Shown here in pieces: positions 34,736-43,244 of a DNA stretch of 64,000 bases (position 1 is the first letter of the stretch; the number at the start of each line of letters is the position of its first letter). Under the pieces are notes generated by a model. It did no database searches and had not been told where the DNA came from. It saw nothing but the letters and a program-made list of their open reading frames with translations. The stretch is from Mycobacterium lehmannii (lineage in GTDB: Bacteria > Actinomycetota > Actinomycetes > Mycobacteriales > Mycobacteriaceae): positions 1-64,000 of the forward strand of contig NZ_NKCN01000004.1 of assembly GCF_002245535.1 (NCBI RefSeq), in the 5' to 3' direction. A program made the position numbers and the translations under genes.

Positions 34736-35339
34736 CGTCATCCGCCTGATCGACGCCGCCGAAGCGGGACGCGAGCGTCTGCTGAAGGAGCTGCGCGGAG
34801 CCGCGGCGGTCAGCGGCGCGGCCCACGCCCTGGTGCAGCCGACGCTGCCGGGCGTGCGCAACGGCGGCGATATCCTCGTGCACCTGCGGTTCCGCGAAGC
34901 CAACGAGTGGTCCTCGGCGGCAACGTCTTTCGATGCGGTGTTCGACTGTCCCGAGGTCAACCGCGTCAACGGCGCCACCTACACCGGCGACGCGAGCGTT
35001 GCCCGCGACGTCTCGGCCACTGTGTACCGGACGCTGCTGCTTCGCGTGCAACCGGACACCGACGACGCCACGGTGGCGCGGTTCGAGGACGATCTGCGGC
35101 TGCTCCCCCGCTACGTCACCTCGATCGGCACTTGGCAACTCAGTCGCGTCGACTCGGCCGTCGGCGCCTCACCGTGGACCCACGTCTTCGAGCAGGAGTT
35201 CCGCGACCTCGACGGTCTGACCGGTCCGTACCTCATGCATCCGATTCACTGGGCGTACGTCGACCGGTGGTTCGACCCCGAGTGTCCCGACGTGATCGTC
35301 CGCGACCGGGTCTGCCACAGCTTCTGCAGCATGGAGTGA
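34728..35339 (+). CDS. Dabb-domain (stress-responsive A/B barrel) protein
   Basis: A 203-aa protein with a C-terminal Dabb-like domain (about residues 95-200: YRTLLLRV, SPWTHVFEQEFRDLDGL, MHPIHWAYVDRWF) and an N-terminal half that looks like a second, more diverged copy. The Dabb fold is a small dimeric barrel; in actinobacteria it occurs as isomerases or cyclases. The ATG lies inside the end of the previous gene (8-base overlap), so the pair is coupled. Function is unknown. Confidence 0.68.
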   Translation: MYSVIRLIDAAEAGRERLLKELRGAAAVSGAAHALVQPTLPGVRNGGDILVHLRFREANEWSSAATSFDAVFDCPEVNRVNGATYTGDASVARDVSATVYRTLLLRVQPDTDDATVARFEDDLRLLPRYVTSIGTWQLSRVDSAVGASPWTHVFEQEFRDLDGLTGPYLMHPIHWAYVDRWFDPECPDVIVRDRVCHSFCSME

Positions 35340-35354
35340 CCTGGCGGCTTATGC

Positions 35355-35415
35355 GTCGAGTTCTGCAGCAGGGCTGTGAAATCGCGCGATCCGCGACCCT
35401 CCCGCAGAAATCGCG
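35355..35415. repeat. Intergenic palindromic repeat, copy 2
   Basis: A second copy of the 61-base element at 2995-3055, again between convergent genes. Outer arms and the ACCCTCCCGCAGAA block are conserved; the central palindrome is changed to ATCGCGCGAT but still self-complementary. Probably a bidirectional terminator or a small dispersed genomic repeat. Confidence 0.7.
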
Positions 35416-36303
35416 CTAAAGACCGGCCGGCAGGATGTTTGGGTTGGCCGTCGCGGGAGGCTCCAAGGGCGGCAACTCGGTGACGCCATCGAGAGAGTGC
35501 ACGGTCAGTCCCTGCGACCACGGATAGTGCAGGCTGAACGCGACCAGGCCGGTGCGCTCGGCGGCAGGCCGGTGACACATCGAGAGTACGGTCTCGGCGA
35601 GGTACTCCACCGGTTCGGTGGGGAAGCTGTCCGGGATGAGTTGTGCCGCACCGGGAGTGCGGATGGCAGTGGAAGGACCGACACAGTTCACCGCGATGTT
35701 CGCGTCGACCAACTCGGCAGCCACCCCCTGCGTGAAACGGTGCAGGGCCGCCTTGCAGGAAGCATAGACGACGTCACCCGACGACTTGTTGTACTCGCGG
35801 TACGGCCGCACCGGGGCGACGCCCGTCACCGACCCGATGTTGACGATCCAGCCTGCACCCCGTTCCCGCATGTGGGGCACGGCGGCCTTGGTCAGCACGA
35901 ACGGCGTGCGCAGATAGTGCTCGACGGTGCGGTCGAAGGTGTCCAGGCCCATGTCCTCGACGCAGGCATAATCGGCGAAACCCGCGTTGTTGACGAGAAT
36001 GTCCAGCCCACCCGCGCGTTCGACCACCTCGTCGACCAACCCGCCCCGTTGGTCGGGGTCTTCGAGGTCGGCGGCGATGCCGATCGCGGTGCCGCCCGCC
36101 CCCTCGATCAGCTCGACGGTCTCGGCGATCGTCCCCGGCAGGGCCGTCGCCGCACCGCCGCGTATCGACGCCGACGGCTCGAACGATCGCGCGGTGACCA
36201 CCACAGTCGCGCCCTCGGCGGAAAGGCGTTGCGCCACAGCGCGTCCGATGCCTCGGCTACTGCCGGTGACCAGCGCCGTCTTGCCTGCGAGCAGGCCGGT
36301 CAT
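35416..36303 (-). CDS. Short-chain dehydrogenase/reductase
   Basis: A 295-aa SDR with TGSSRGIG, NNAG and an active-site segment VVYASCKAALHRF, giving the Tyr-x3-Lys pair. The start ATG overlaps the BVMO stop by 4 bases. A C-terminal extension of about 25 residues rich in Pro follows the core fold. It forms a two-gene operon with the BVMO, again pairing an alcohol dehydrogenase with a ketone oxygenase. Confidence 0.84.
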   Translation of the reverse strand: MTGLLAGKTALVTGSSRGIGRAVAQRLSAEGATVVVTARSFEPSASIRGGAATALPGTIAETVELIEGAGGTAIGIAADLEDPDQRGGLVDEVVERAGGLDILVNNAGFADYACVEDMGLDTFDRTVEHYLRTPFVLTKAAVPHMRERGAGWIVNIGSVTGVAPVRPYREYNKSSGDVVYASCKAALHRFTQGVAAELVDANIAVNCVGPSTAIRTPGAAQLIPDSFPTEPVEYLAETVLSMCHRPAAERTGLVAFSLHYPWSQGLTVHSLDGVTELPPLEPPATANPNILPAGL

Positions 36304-38228
36304 CGGATCACGAAGTGTTCTTCGACGGGCGCGCGATGCTGGTGCCAGATGTCGACCAGGCGGTACGGCGTCGCGACGACCACGCGACCGGATGCCGAAC
36401 GGTAGTAGGTGTGCGCGTTCGGGGTGTGGCACCACACCGTCCGCGACATCGCCTCGTCGATCTGCGCGACGTAATCGTCGTAGGCCTCCCGCGTCACCTC
36501 GATGGTGTCGGCATCGCGCAGCGCGAGCAGTTGCAGACACTCAACGATGTAGTGCGCGAGCACCTCCATCGAGAAGTTGGCGCCCGCACCGTGGCCCGGG
36601 CTGTAGTTGGGCGCCGAGGTGATGAACAGGTTCGGGAAGCCCGGCACCGTGCCGCCGCGGTACGCGCGGGGACTGTCGCCCCACTCCTCGCGCAGTGTCC
36701 TGCCGTCGCGACCGCGGATGTCGACCGTGGACAGGAAGTCGAGGTGATAGCCGGTGGCGTAGATGATCACGTCGAGATCGATCTGCCGCCCGTCTTCTGT
36801 GACGATGCCTGCGGCGTTGACGGCGGCCGGTTCGCTCGCCTCCATGTCGACGTGCTCCCGCGTCAGCGCTGCGTAGTAGCCGCCCGGGTCGCGAATGATG
36901 CGCTTACCGTACGGCGCGAAGTCGGGGGTGACCTTCTTCGCCAATTCCGATCCCTCGCCGAACGTCTCGTTGATGTACTCCAAGCACATCTGCAGCAGGA
37001 CGTCGTTGGCTTGCGAGATCGACAAATGGTCCTTCGCCCACTCGGGGTCGCGCAGGATGACGGGATAGTTGTTGTCGGCCGTCGCCCAATAGGACTTCAG
37101 CCGGTGCCAGTTCGCGTAATACGGCACGTGCCGTCCGAGGAACCGCCGGAATTCGGGGACATCGTCGGACAACCGCTTTCGCGGAGCCACCCAGTGCGGT
37201 TGCCGTTGGAAAACGGTCAGGTGTTCGACCTCGTCCACACACGCGTCGACGATCTGTACGGCCGTGCATCCCGCGCCGATAACGGCGACCCGCTTACCGG
37301 TGAGGTCCAGCGAAGGATCCCACAGCGCCGAGTGAATACTGGTGCCCTCGAACGATTCTCGGCCGGCAACATCGGGAAACCGTGGCCGGTTGAGATAGCC
37401 GGCGGCGGTGACGACCACTCGGGCGTAGCTGACGTCGCGGTTCCCGTCGCGGTCGACCGCGTGGATCTGCCACTGGTTTCGCGCGTCGTCCCACCACAGC
37501 GCCTCGACCTCGGTGCCGAACCGGGTGTGCTCACGCAGTCCGTGCCTGTCGGCGAGCGACACCAGGTAGTTCTGGTATTCCGCGCCCTGCGGGTAGTAGC
37601 TCGACCAGTCGGGGTTGACCTCCCGCGACAGCGAGTAGTACGCCGACGGCGTGTCGACACCGATACCGGGATACTTCGTCGTCAACCAGGTGCCGCCGAC
37701 CTCGTCGTTGCGGTCGAAGATCTGATACCGCACCCCGGCGTCGGCTGCGGCCAGCGCGGTGATGATGCCCGCGATGCCCGCGCCGACGATCGCGACATTC
37801 GTCGTCGGCGGGATCGGCACGGTGCGCGGCAACGTCGGCTGGGAGAGGTGAAAACCGCCCTGCTCGAGCAGGAGCGGAACGAACTCGTCGTCGACGTCGG
37901 AGCCGAGCGCCACCGGCAGCGCGCGGGTGAACAGATCGATATCGTCGGCGGCCATCGCCCCTTCGGCCCGCGGCGAGGACAGCGCCGAGACGACCGCATC
38001 GACAAGCGCCGCCATGGTGTCGGCGTCGGTGACGCCTGCGCGCTCGGGCGGATCGGGGATGTGCGTGATCTTGGGCCCGAACCGGTCGAGCACCGACGGG
38101 TCACCCGTCAGCTGCGCCAGCACCGCGACCAGGACGCCGGGGTCCGCCTGAGCGAGGTTCGCCCTCAGTTCATCGCGGTCGACGTCCGCGGCGTGCGGCG
38201 ACGGTATTGCTCGAGCGTCTGCAGTCAC
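36300..38228 (-). CDS. Baeyer-Villiger monooxygenase with N-terminal extension (HAPMO-like)
   Basis: A BVMO of about 640 aa, like 4-hydroxyacetophenone monooxygenase in having roughly 140 extra N-terminal residues before the first FAD motif (GAGIAG). The fingerprint FEGTSIHSALWD is present (FxGxxxHxxxW[P/D]), as is a second Rossmann motif, GAGCTAVQ. I place the start at GTG 38228: a -10-like GATACT (38241-38236) ends 7 bases before it, giving a leaderless mRNA and a 51-base spacing to the operator motif. GTG 38234 is the alternative (two residues longer). Confidence 0.85.
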   Translation of the reverse strand: MTADARAIPSPHAADVDRDELRANLAQADPGVLVAVLAQLTGDPSVLDRFGPKITHIPDPPERAGVTDADTMAALVDAVVSALSSPRAEGAMAADDIDLFTRALPVALGSDVDDEFVPLLLEQGGFHLSQPTLPRTVPIPPTTNVAIVGAGIAGIITALAAADAGVRYQIFDRNDEVGGTWLTTKYPGIGVDTPSAYYSLSREVNPDWSSYYPQGAEYQNYLVSLADRHGLREHTRFGTEVEALWWDDARNQWQIHAVDRDGNRDVSYARVVVTAAGYLNRPRFPDVAGRESFEGTSIHSALWDPSLDLTGKRVAVIGAGCTAVQIVDACVDEVEHLTVFQRQPHWVAPRKRLSDDVPEFRRFLGRHVPYYANWHRLKSYWATADNNYPVILRDPEWAKDHLSISQANDVLLQMCLEYINETFGEGSELAKKVTPDFAPYGKRIIRDPGGYYAALTREHVDMEASEPAAVNAAGIVTEDGRQIDLDVIIYATGYHLDFLSTVDIRGRDGRTLREEWGDSPRAYRGGTVPGFPNLFITSAPNYSPGHGAGANFSMEVLAHYIVECLQLLALRDADTIEVTREAYDDYVAQIDEAMSRTVWCHTPNAHTYYRSASGRVVVATPYRLVDIWHQHRAPVEEHFVIR

Positions 38229-38271
38229 GGGCACAAGTATCGGCGCAGCACGGCCGACCGGGCAGTGCCCT

Positions 38272-38286
38272 GCCTACTGAGCGGGA
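38272..38286. promoter_or_regulatory. Operator motif between BVMO and acyl-CoA synthetase genes
   Basis: GCCTACTGAGCGGGA, centred at 38279. It is 51 bases from GTG 38228 on the minus strand and 51 bases from ATG 38330 on the plus strand. On the plus strand TACGCT (38317-38322) ends 7 bases before the ATG. Confidence 0.55.
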
Positions 38287-38329
38287 CATCGGTCCTCGCC
38301 CCACGCCAGACATGCTTACGCTGCCCGCC

Positions 38330-39907
38330 ATGGATCTGGATGCGGTGGTCGAGCAGGCACGCAGCCACACTCTGGGCGACATCCCACGCCGCTCGGCCCG
38401 CAGGCAACCCGACAAGACCGCGATCATCGATGGCGACACGGTGTTGACGTTCGCCGAGTTCGACCAGCTCGTGGACCGGGCCGCGGCGGCGTTGCAGGAC
38501 AACGGCTTCCGTCCCGGTGACCGGGTGGCGCTGCTGGCGCGCAACTGTTGGCAGTATGCGGTGCTCGCCTTCGCCACCGCCCGCGCAGCGGTGGTGTTGG
38601 TGCCGGTCAACTTCATGCTGACGGCCGAGGAGATCGCCTACATCCTCGGCCACAGCAAGGCAGAGGGCTTCATCGTCGAAGCCGAGCTGACAGGCGTCGC
38701 GCAGGACGCCATGCGCATCGACGGAGCGGTTCGCACCAGGGCCGCGATCGTCCGGACCGGACAGAGCGTTCCGCCGGGCTGGGACGACTTCGCGCAGTGG
38801 CTGTCCACCGCGGCCCCCTCGCCGAATCCCCGCATCGACGACGACCAGCTGGTGCGGTTGATGTACACCAGCGGCACGGAGTCGCGGCCCAAGGGCGCGA
38901 TGCACACGAGCCGCAGCCTGATGTGGCAGTACGTCAGCACCATCGTCGCCGGTTCGATGGCCGGCGACGACGTCGAAATCCATTCGCTGCCGCTGTATCA
39001 CTGCGCGCAGCTGGACAACTTCCTGGCCACCGACATCTATCTCGGTGCGACCAGCATCATCCTGCCCGGGCCCGATCCCGAAACGGTGCTGCGCACGATC
39101 GCCCGCTACGGGGTGACCAACTACTTCGCGCCTCCGACGGTCTGGATCAGCCTGTTGCGTTGTCCGGTGTTCGACGAGGTCGATCTGTCGAGCCTGCGCA
39201 AGGGCTACTACGGCGCTTCGGCGATGCCGATCGAGATCCTCGCCGAGATCCGCGACCGGCTGCCGAACCTCAGGTTGTGGAACTTCTACGGCCAGACCGA
39301 GTTGGCACCGCTGGCGTCCGCGCTCGGACCCGACGAGCAGGACACCCACGCCGGTTCGGCGGGACGCCCGGTGGTCAACGTCGAGACGACGATCCTCGAC
39401 GAGGACGACGCCCCGGTCGCCCCCGGCGTGGTGGGTGAGATCGCCCACCGCAGCCCCCATCTGATGCTCGGCTATCTCGACGACCCGGCCAAGACGGCGG
39501 AGGCGTTCCGCGGCGGTTGGTTCCACTCCGGCGATCTCGGTTACTACGACGAACACGGCCTGCTACACGTGGTCGACCGCAAGAAGGACATGATCAAGAC
39601 GGGTGGCGAGAACGTTGCCAGCCGCGAGGTCGAGGAAGTCCTCTACCGGCACAACGGGGTTCAGGAGGTCGCCGTCTTCGGCCTTCCCCATCCGACGTGG
39701 GTCGAGACCGTGGTCGCCGCGGTGGTGTCCCGCGAGGGCGCCAACCTGACCGAGGATGACCTGATCGCGCATTGCCGGCAGCATCTGGCCGGGTTCAAGA
39801 CCCCCAAGCACGTCCACTTCGTCGACGCACTGCCGAAGAATCCGAGCGGCAAGCTGCTGAAACGTCAACTGCGCGAACGCTTCGCGGCCGAACCGCTGAG
39901 CCGCTGA
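38330..39907 (+). CDS. Acyl-CoA synthetase (AMP-forming, FadD-type)
   Basis: ANL-superfamily ligase (525 aa). The ATP-binding loop YTSGTESRPKGAMHT, the GQTE segment (NFYGQTE), the hinge DRKKDMIKTGGENVAS and a C-terminal catalytic Lys region (PKNPSGKLLKR) are all visible. It would activate a carboxylic acid to its CoA thioester before beta-oxidation. ATG 38330 is chosen from promoter spacing (leaderless); ATG 38312 would add six residues. First gene of a six-gene operon with MDR, ALDH, enoyl hydratase and two acyl-CoA dehydrogenases. Substrate may be a steroid or terpenoid side-chain acid. Confidence 0.86.
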   Translation: MDLDAVVEQARSHTLGDIPRRSARRQPDKTAIIDGDTVLTFAEFDQLVDRAAAALQDNGFRPGDRVALLARNCWQYAVLAFATARAAVVLVPVNFMLTAEEIAYILGHSKAEGFIVEAELTGVAQDAMRIDGAVRTRAAIVRTGQSVPPGWDDFAQWLSTAAPSPNPRIDDDQLVRLMYTSGTESRPKGAMHTSRSLMWQYVSTIVAGSMAGDDVEIHSLPLYHCAQLDNFLATDIYLGATSIILPGPDPETVLRTIARYGVTNYFAPPTVWISLLRCPVFDEVDLSSLRKGYYGASAMPIEILAEIRDRLPNLRLWNFYGQTELAPLASALGPDEQDTHAGSAGRPVVNVETTILDEDDAPVAPGVVGEIAHRSPHLMLGYLDDPAKTAEAFRGGWFHSGDLGYYDEHGLLHVVDRKKDMIKTGGENVASREVEEVLYRHNGVQEVAVFGLPHPTWVETVVAAVVSREGANLTEDDLIAHCRQHLAGFKTPKHVHFVDALPKNPSGKLLKRQLRERFAAEPLSR

Positions 39908-39928
39908 GCCACCGAAGGGAACTGTCTG

Positions 39929-41035
39929 TTGTTCACAGGACGTATCGCGCGCTTCGACGCGCCCGGAAAGCCATTCGAGATCGAGACCGTGAACCTGGCC
40001 GAGGTCGGCCCCGGCGAGATCCTGATCAAGGTCACCAGGACCAACATCTGCGGATCGGACCTACACGCGTGGCACGGCACCTTCGCCACCCGCGGCCTGG
40101 GTGGACAACTTCCGACGGTGCTCGGTCACGAAATGGTCGGCGCGGTATCCGAACTCGGTGACGGGGTCACAGCGGACTCGAACGGAGCACCGCTGGCGAA
40201 GGGCAGCCGGGTGGTGTTCCCCTACTTCTTTTCCTGCCACCGGTGCCGAAACTGCCTGGCGGGCAGGCGCAACGCGTGCCTGAACCTCGCGATGGCCATG
40301 CTCGGACGCGCCGACGCGCCGCCCTACTTCGTCGGCGGCTACGCCGACTACTTCCTGCTGCCCGCCGGGGCGGTCGTGTATACCGTGCCCGACCGGGTCA
40401 GCGACGACATCGCGTCGGGCGCCAACTGTGCGCTGTCCCAGGTGATGTACGGCCTCGAGCGCGTTGACCAGCAACTCGGCGAGACCGTCGTCGTGCAGGG
40501 CGCCGGCGCACTGGGGCTGTACGCGGTCGCGGTCGCCAAGGCCCGCGGCGCCGGTCGGGTCATCGCCATCGACGGGGTGGCCGAACGGCTCGAGCTGGCA
40601 ACCGCCTTCGGCGCCGACGCGGTGATCGACATCAACACGGCCGCCACGGTGAAGGACCGCGCGAAGATCATCCGCGACCTGACCGACGGTTACGGCGCCG
40701 ACGTCGTGGTCGAGGTGGTCGGCCACCCGTCCGCCATCGACGAGGGGCTCAAGATGCTGGGCCAGTTCGGCCGTTACGTCGAGATCGGAAACATCAACAT
40801 CGGCAAGACCTTCGAATTCGACCCGTCACGTTTCGTTTTCGCCAACAAGACGATGGTCGGGGTCTCGCTGTACGAACCGCCCGTACTGTCGCGGGCGCTG
40901 ACCTTCCTCGAACAACACCAGGACGCCCTCCCCCTGCACCGGTTGGCTGCAGCGCAGTATCCGCTCGACGACATCAACGAGGCGTTCGCCGCCGCCGAGC
41001 ACAAGCGCGACGTCCGCGCCAGCATCATTCCCTGA
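39929..41035 (+). CDS. Zinc-type alcohol dehydrogenase with structural-zinc lobe
   Basis: MDR-family dehydrogenase (368 aa). The catalytic region NICGSDLHAWHG and GHEMVGAV, a four-Cys structural-zinc lobe (CHRCRNCLAGRRNAC) and the Rossmann motif GAGALGLYA are visible. The start appears to be TTG 39929, with GAAGGGA 8 bases upstream. It lies 21 bases after the CoA ligase and 14 bases before an aldehyde dehydrogenase, so the pair could oxidise an alcohol to an acid for the ligase. Confidence 0.83.
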   Translation: MFTGRIARFDAPGKPFEIETVNLAEVGPGEILIKVTRTNICGSDLHAWHGTFATRGLGGQLPTVLGHEMVGAVSELGDGVTADSNGAPLAKGSRVVFPYFFSCHRCRNCLAGRRNACLNLAMAMLGRADAPPYFVGGYADYFLLPAGAVVYTVPDRVSDDIASGANCALSQVMYGLERVDQQLGETVVVQGAGALGLYAVAVAKARGAGRVIAIDGVAERLELATAFGADAVIDINTAATVKDRAKIIRDLTDGYGADVVVEVVGHPSAIDEGLKMLGQFGRYVEIGNINIGKTFEFDPSRFVFANKTMVGVSLYEPPVLSRALTFLEQHQDALPLHRLAAAQYPLDDINEAFAAAEHKRDVRASIIP

Positions 41036-41049
41036 TCCCAAGGAGATCC

Positions 41050-42468
41050 ATGCACGACTACACCCGCAAGACGCTGTTCATCGACGGGCAGTGGATGACA
41101 CCGTCGGCGGCCGACGTGATCGACGTCGTCCACCCCGCCACCGAGAAGGTGATCGGCTGTGTGCCCAACGGATCGGTCGCCGACGTGGACGCGGCCGTGG
41201 CCGCCGCCCGCCGAGCCTTCGATCCGCTGATCACCCGCGCCGAGCGCAGTGACCGGCTGGCCCGGGTGATCGCCGCGATGGAGAAGCGGCTGCCCGACAT
41301 CGCCGAGACCATCAGCCGGGAGATGGGCGCGCCGCTGCGTGTGGCGCAGGGGGTTCAGACCAAGGTGCCACTGGCGGTGGCACGCGGTTTCGCCGACGTC
41401 CTCGAGTCCTTCGAATTCGAAGAGCGCGTGGGCAACTCGTTGGTGCTGCGCGAGCCGTACGGCGTCGTCGGCGCCATCACCCCGTGGAACTATCCGCTCT
41501 ATCAGGTGGTGGCCAAGGTGCTGCCCGCCATCGCCGCGGGCTGCACCGTCGTCCTCAAGCCGAGCAACGAGGCACCGCTGTCGGTGTTCGAGTTCATCGA
41601 AGCGGTCGAGGAGGCCGGACTTCCCGACGGTGTGGTGAACCTGGTGTCGGGGCGCGGATCCGTGGTGGGTGAGCGCATCGCGTCGCATCCCGACGTCGAC
41701 GTGGTGTCGTTCACCGGCTCGACCGCCGTCGGTCGCCGGGTCGCCGAGCTCGCCGCCGGCTCGGTGAAGAAGGTCGCCCTCGAACTCGGGGGCAAGTCCG
41801 CCAACGTCATCCTCGACGGCGCCGACCTCACCACCGCGGTGAAGGTCGGTGTGGGCAATGCGTTCCTCAACGGCGGGCAGACCTGCATGGCGTGGACCCG
41901 GATGCTGGTGCCGTGCTCGCGCTACGACGAGGCCCTCGAACTGATCAAGGCCGCCGCCGCCAAGTACACCGTCGGCGACCCGTCCGACCCCGACACCCGG
42001 ATCGGCCCCCTGGCTTCCGCCGCGCAGTTCGAGTCCGTGCGTGGGTTCATCGACCGCGCGCGCCGCGACGGCGCCCGCCTGCTCACGGGCGGATCCGAAT
42101 CGGTCCGCGACACCGGCTACTACGTCGCCCCGACCGTGTTCGCCGACGTCGACCCCGACTCCGAGCTGGGTCAGGAGGAAGTGTTCGGGCCGGTGCTCGC
42201 GGTGATCCCGTTCCGGGACGAAGACGACGCCCTACGCATCGCCAACGGCACGCCCTACGGGCTCGCGGGCGCAGTGTGGGGTCCCGACCTCGACACCGCC
42301 ATATCTTTCGCAAAGCGCGTGCAGACCGGACAGCTCGACGTCAACGGCGGCGTGTACAACCCCGTCGCGCCGTTCGGCGGCTACAAGAAGTCCGGCGTCG
42401 GCCGGGAACTCGGCCGCGCGGGGTTCGAGGAATTCCTGCAGACCAAGTCCCTACAGTTGCCGTCATGA
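41050..42468 (+). CDS. Aldehyde dehydrogenase
   Basis: NAD(P)-dependent aldehyde dehydrogenase (472 aa). Seen are the PWNYPL active-site Asn region, the cofactor segment FTGSTAVG, the general-base region LELGGKSA and the catalytic Cys in NGGQTCMAWTR. The AAGGAG ribosome site is clear. It ends in a 4-base overlap with the enoyl-CoA hydratase gene. With the preceding alcohol dehydrogenase it would give alcohol to aldehyde to acid. Confidence 0.88.
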   Translation: MHDYTRKTLFIDGQWMTPSAADVIDVVHPATEKVIGCVPNGSVADVDAAVAAARRAFDPLITRAERSDRLARVIAAMEKRLPDIAETISREMGAPLRVAQGVQTKVPLAVARGFADVLESFEFEERVGNSLVLREPYGVVGAITPWNYPLYQVVAKVLPAIAAGCTVVLKPSNEAPLSVFEFIEAVEEAGLPDGVVNLVSGRGSVVGERIASHPDVDVVSFTGSTAVGRRVAELAAGSVKKVALELGGKSANVILDGADLTTAVKVGVGNAFLNGGQTCMAWTRMLVPCSRYDEALELIKAAAAKYTVGDPSDPDTRIGPLASAAQFESVRGFIDRARRDGARLLTGGSESVRDTGYYVAPTVFADVDPDSELGQEEVFGPVLAVIPFRDEDDALRIANGTPYGLAGAVWGPDLDTAISFAKRVQTGQLDVNGGVYNPVAPFGGYKKSGVGRELGRAGFEEFLQTKSLQLPS

Positions 42469-43244
42469 GCACACCGCTGAACATCGCCGCTCACGGTGCG
42501 ACACAGACGTGGACCATCGACCTGCCCGAGGTCGGCAACGCGATCACCGACAAGGGCTTCATCTCGGCGTTCGAGGCCGCCGTCGACGCCGCCAACGCGG
42601 ACCTCGACGTGCGCGCGGTGATCCTGACGGGCGCGGGCAAGATCTTCTCCGCGGGCGGCAACGTCAAGGAGATGGCCGACCGCACCGGGATGTTCGGCCT
42701 CGACGCCCTCGATCAGCGGCGTGCCTACGTCGACGGGATCCAGCGCATTCCCCGCGCACTCGGCCGCCTGGAGGTCCCGCTGATCGCCGCGGTCAACGGT
42801 CCCGCCGTGGGAGCGGGCTGCGACCTCGCCATGATGTGCGACATCCGCGTGGCCTCCGAGCGGGCGTCGTTCGCCGAGAGCTTCGTGCAGATCGGCATCA
42901 TCCCGGGCGACGGCGGCACCTGGTTCCTGCCCAGGGCGATCGGTTACGAGCGCGCCGCCGAGATGACGTTCACCGGCGACCGCATCGATGCGGCCACCGC
43001 CCTGGAGTGGGGCATGGTCACCCGCGTGGTGCCGCACGACGACCTGCTCACGGAGGCGCTCGCCTTGGCCGAGCGGATCACGAAGAACCCCGCTCACGCG
43101 CTGCGGATGGCCAAACGTCTGCTGCAGGAATCGCGGGCCGGCTCGCTGGACTCCACGCTGGCCATGGCCGCGGCCATGCAGCCGCTGGCCCACCGCGACC
43201 CGGAACACGAACAGCGCATCAGCCGATGGCGGACCGCTCCGTGA
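42465..43244 (+). CDS. Enoyl-CoA hydratase/isomerase family protein
   Basis: Crotonase-fold enzyme (259 aa). The oxyanion segments GKIFSAGGNVKEM and NGPAVGAGCDLAMMCD are present, and a Glu lies in the SFAESFVQIGIIPGDGG segment where hydratases have a catalytic residue. It would hydrate the product of the acyl-CoA dehydrogenase pair that follows. It overlaps both neighbours by 4 bases, so translation of the operon is tightly coupled. Confidence 0.86.
   Translation: MSTPLNIAAHGATQTWTIDLPEVGNAITDKGFISAFEAAVDAANADLDVRAVILTGAGKIFSAGGNVKEMADRTGMFGLDALDQRRAYVDGIQRIPRALGRLEVPLIAAVNGPAVGAGCDLAMMCDIRVASERASFAESFVQIGIIPGDGGTWFLPRAIGYERAAEMTFTGDRIDAATALEWGMVTRVVPHDDLLTEALALAERITKNPAHALRMAKRLLQESRAGSLDSTLAMAAAMQPLAHRDPEHEQRISRWRTAP

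Noticed and set aside
36315..38447. A 710-codon open frame on the plus strand opposite the second BVMO
   Set aside because: Antisense to a gene with full BVMO motifs; the translation has Arg- and Val-rich low-complexity character and no recognisable domain.
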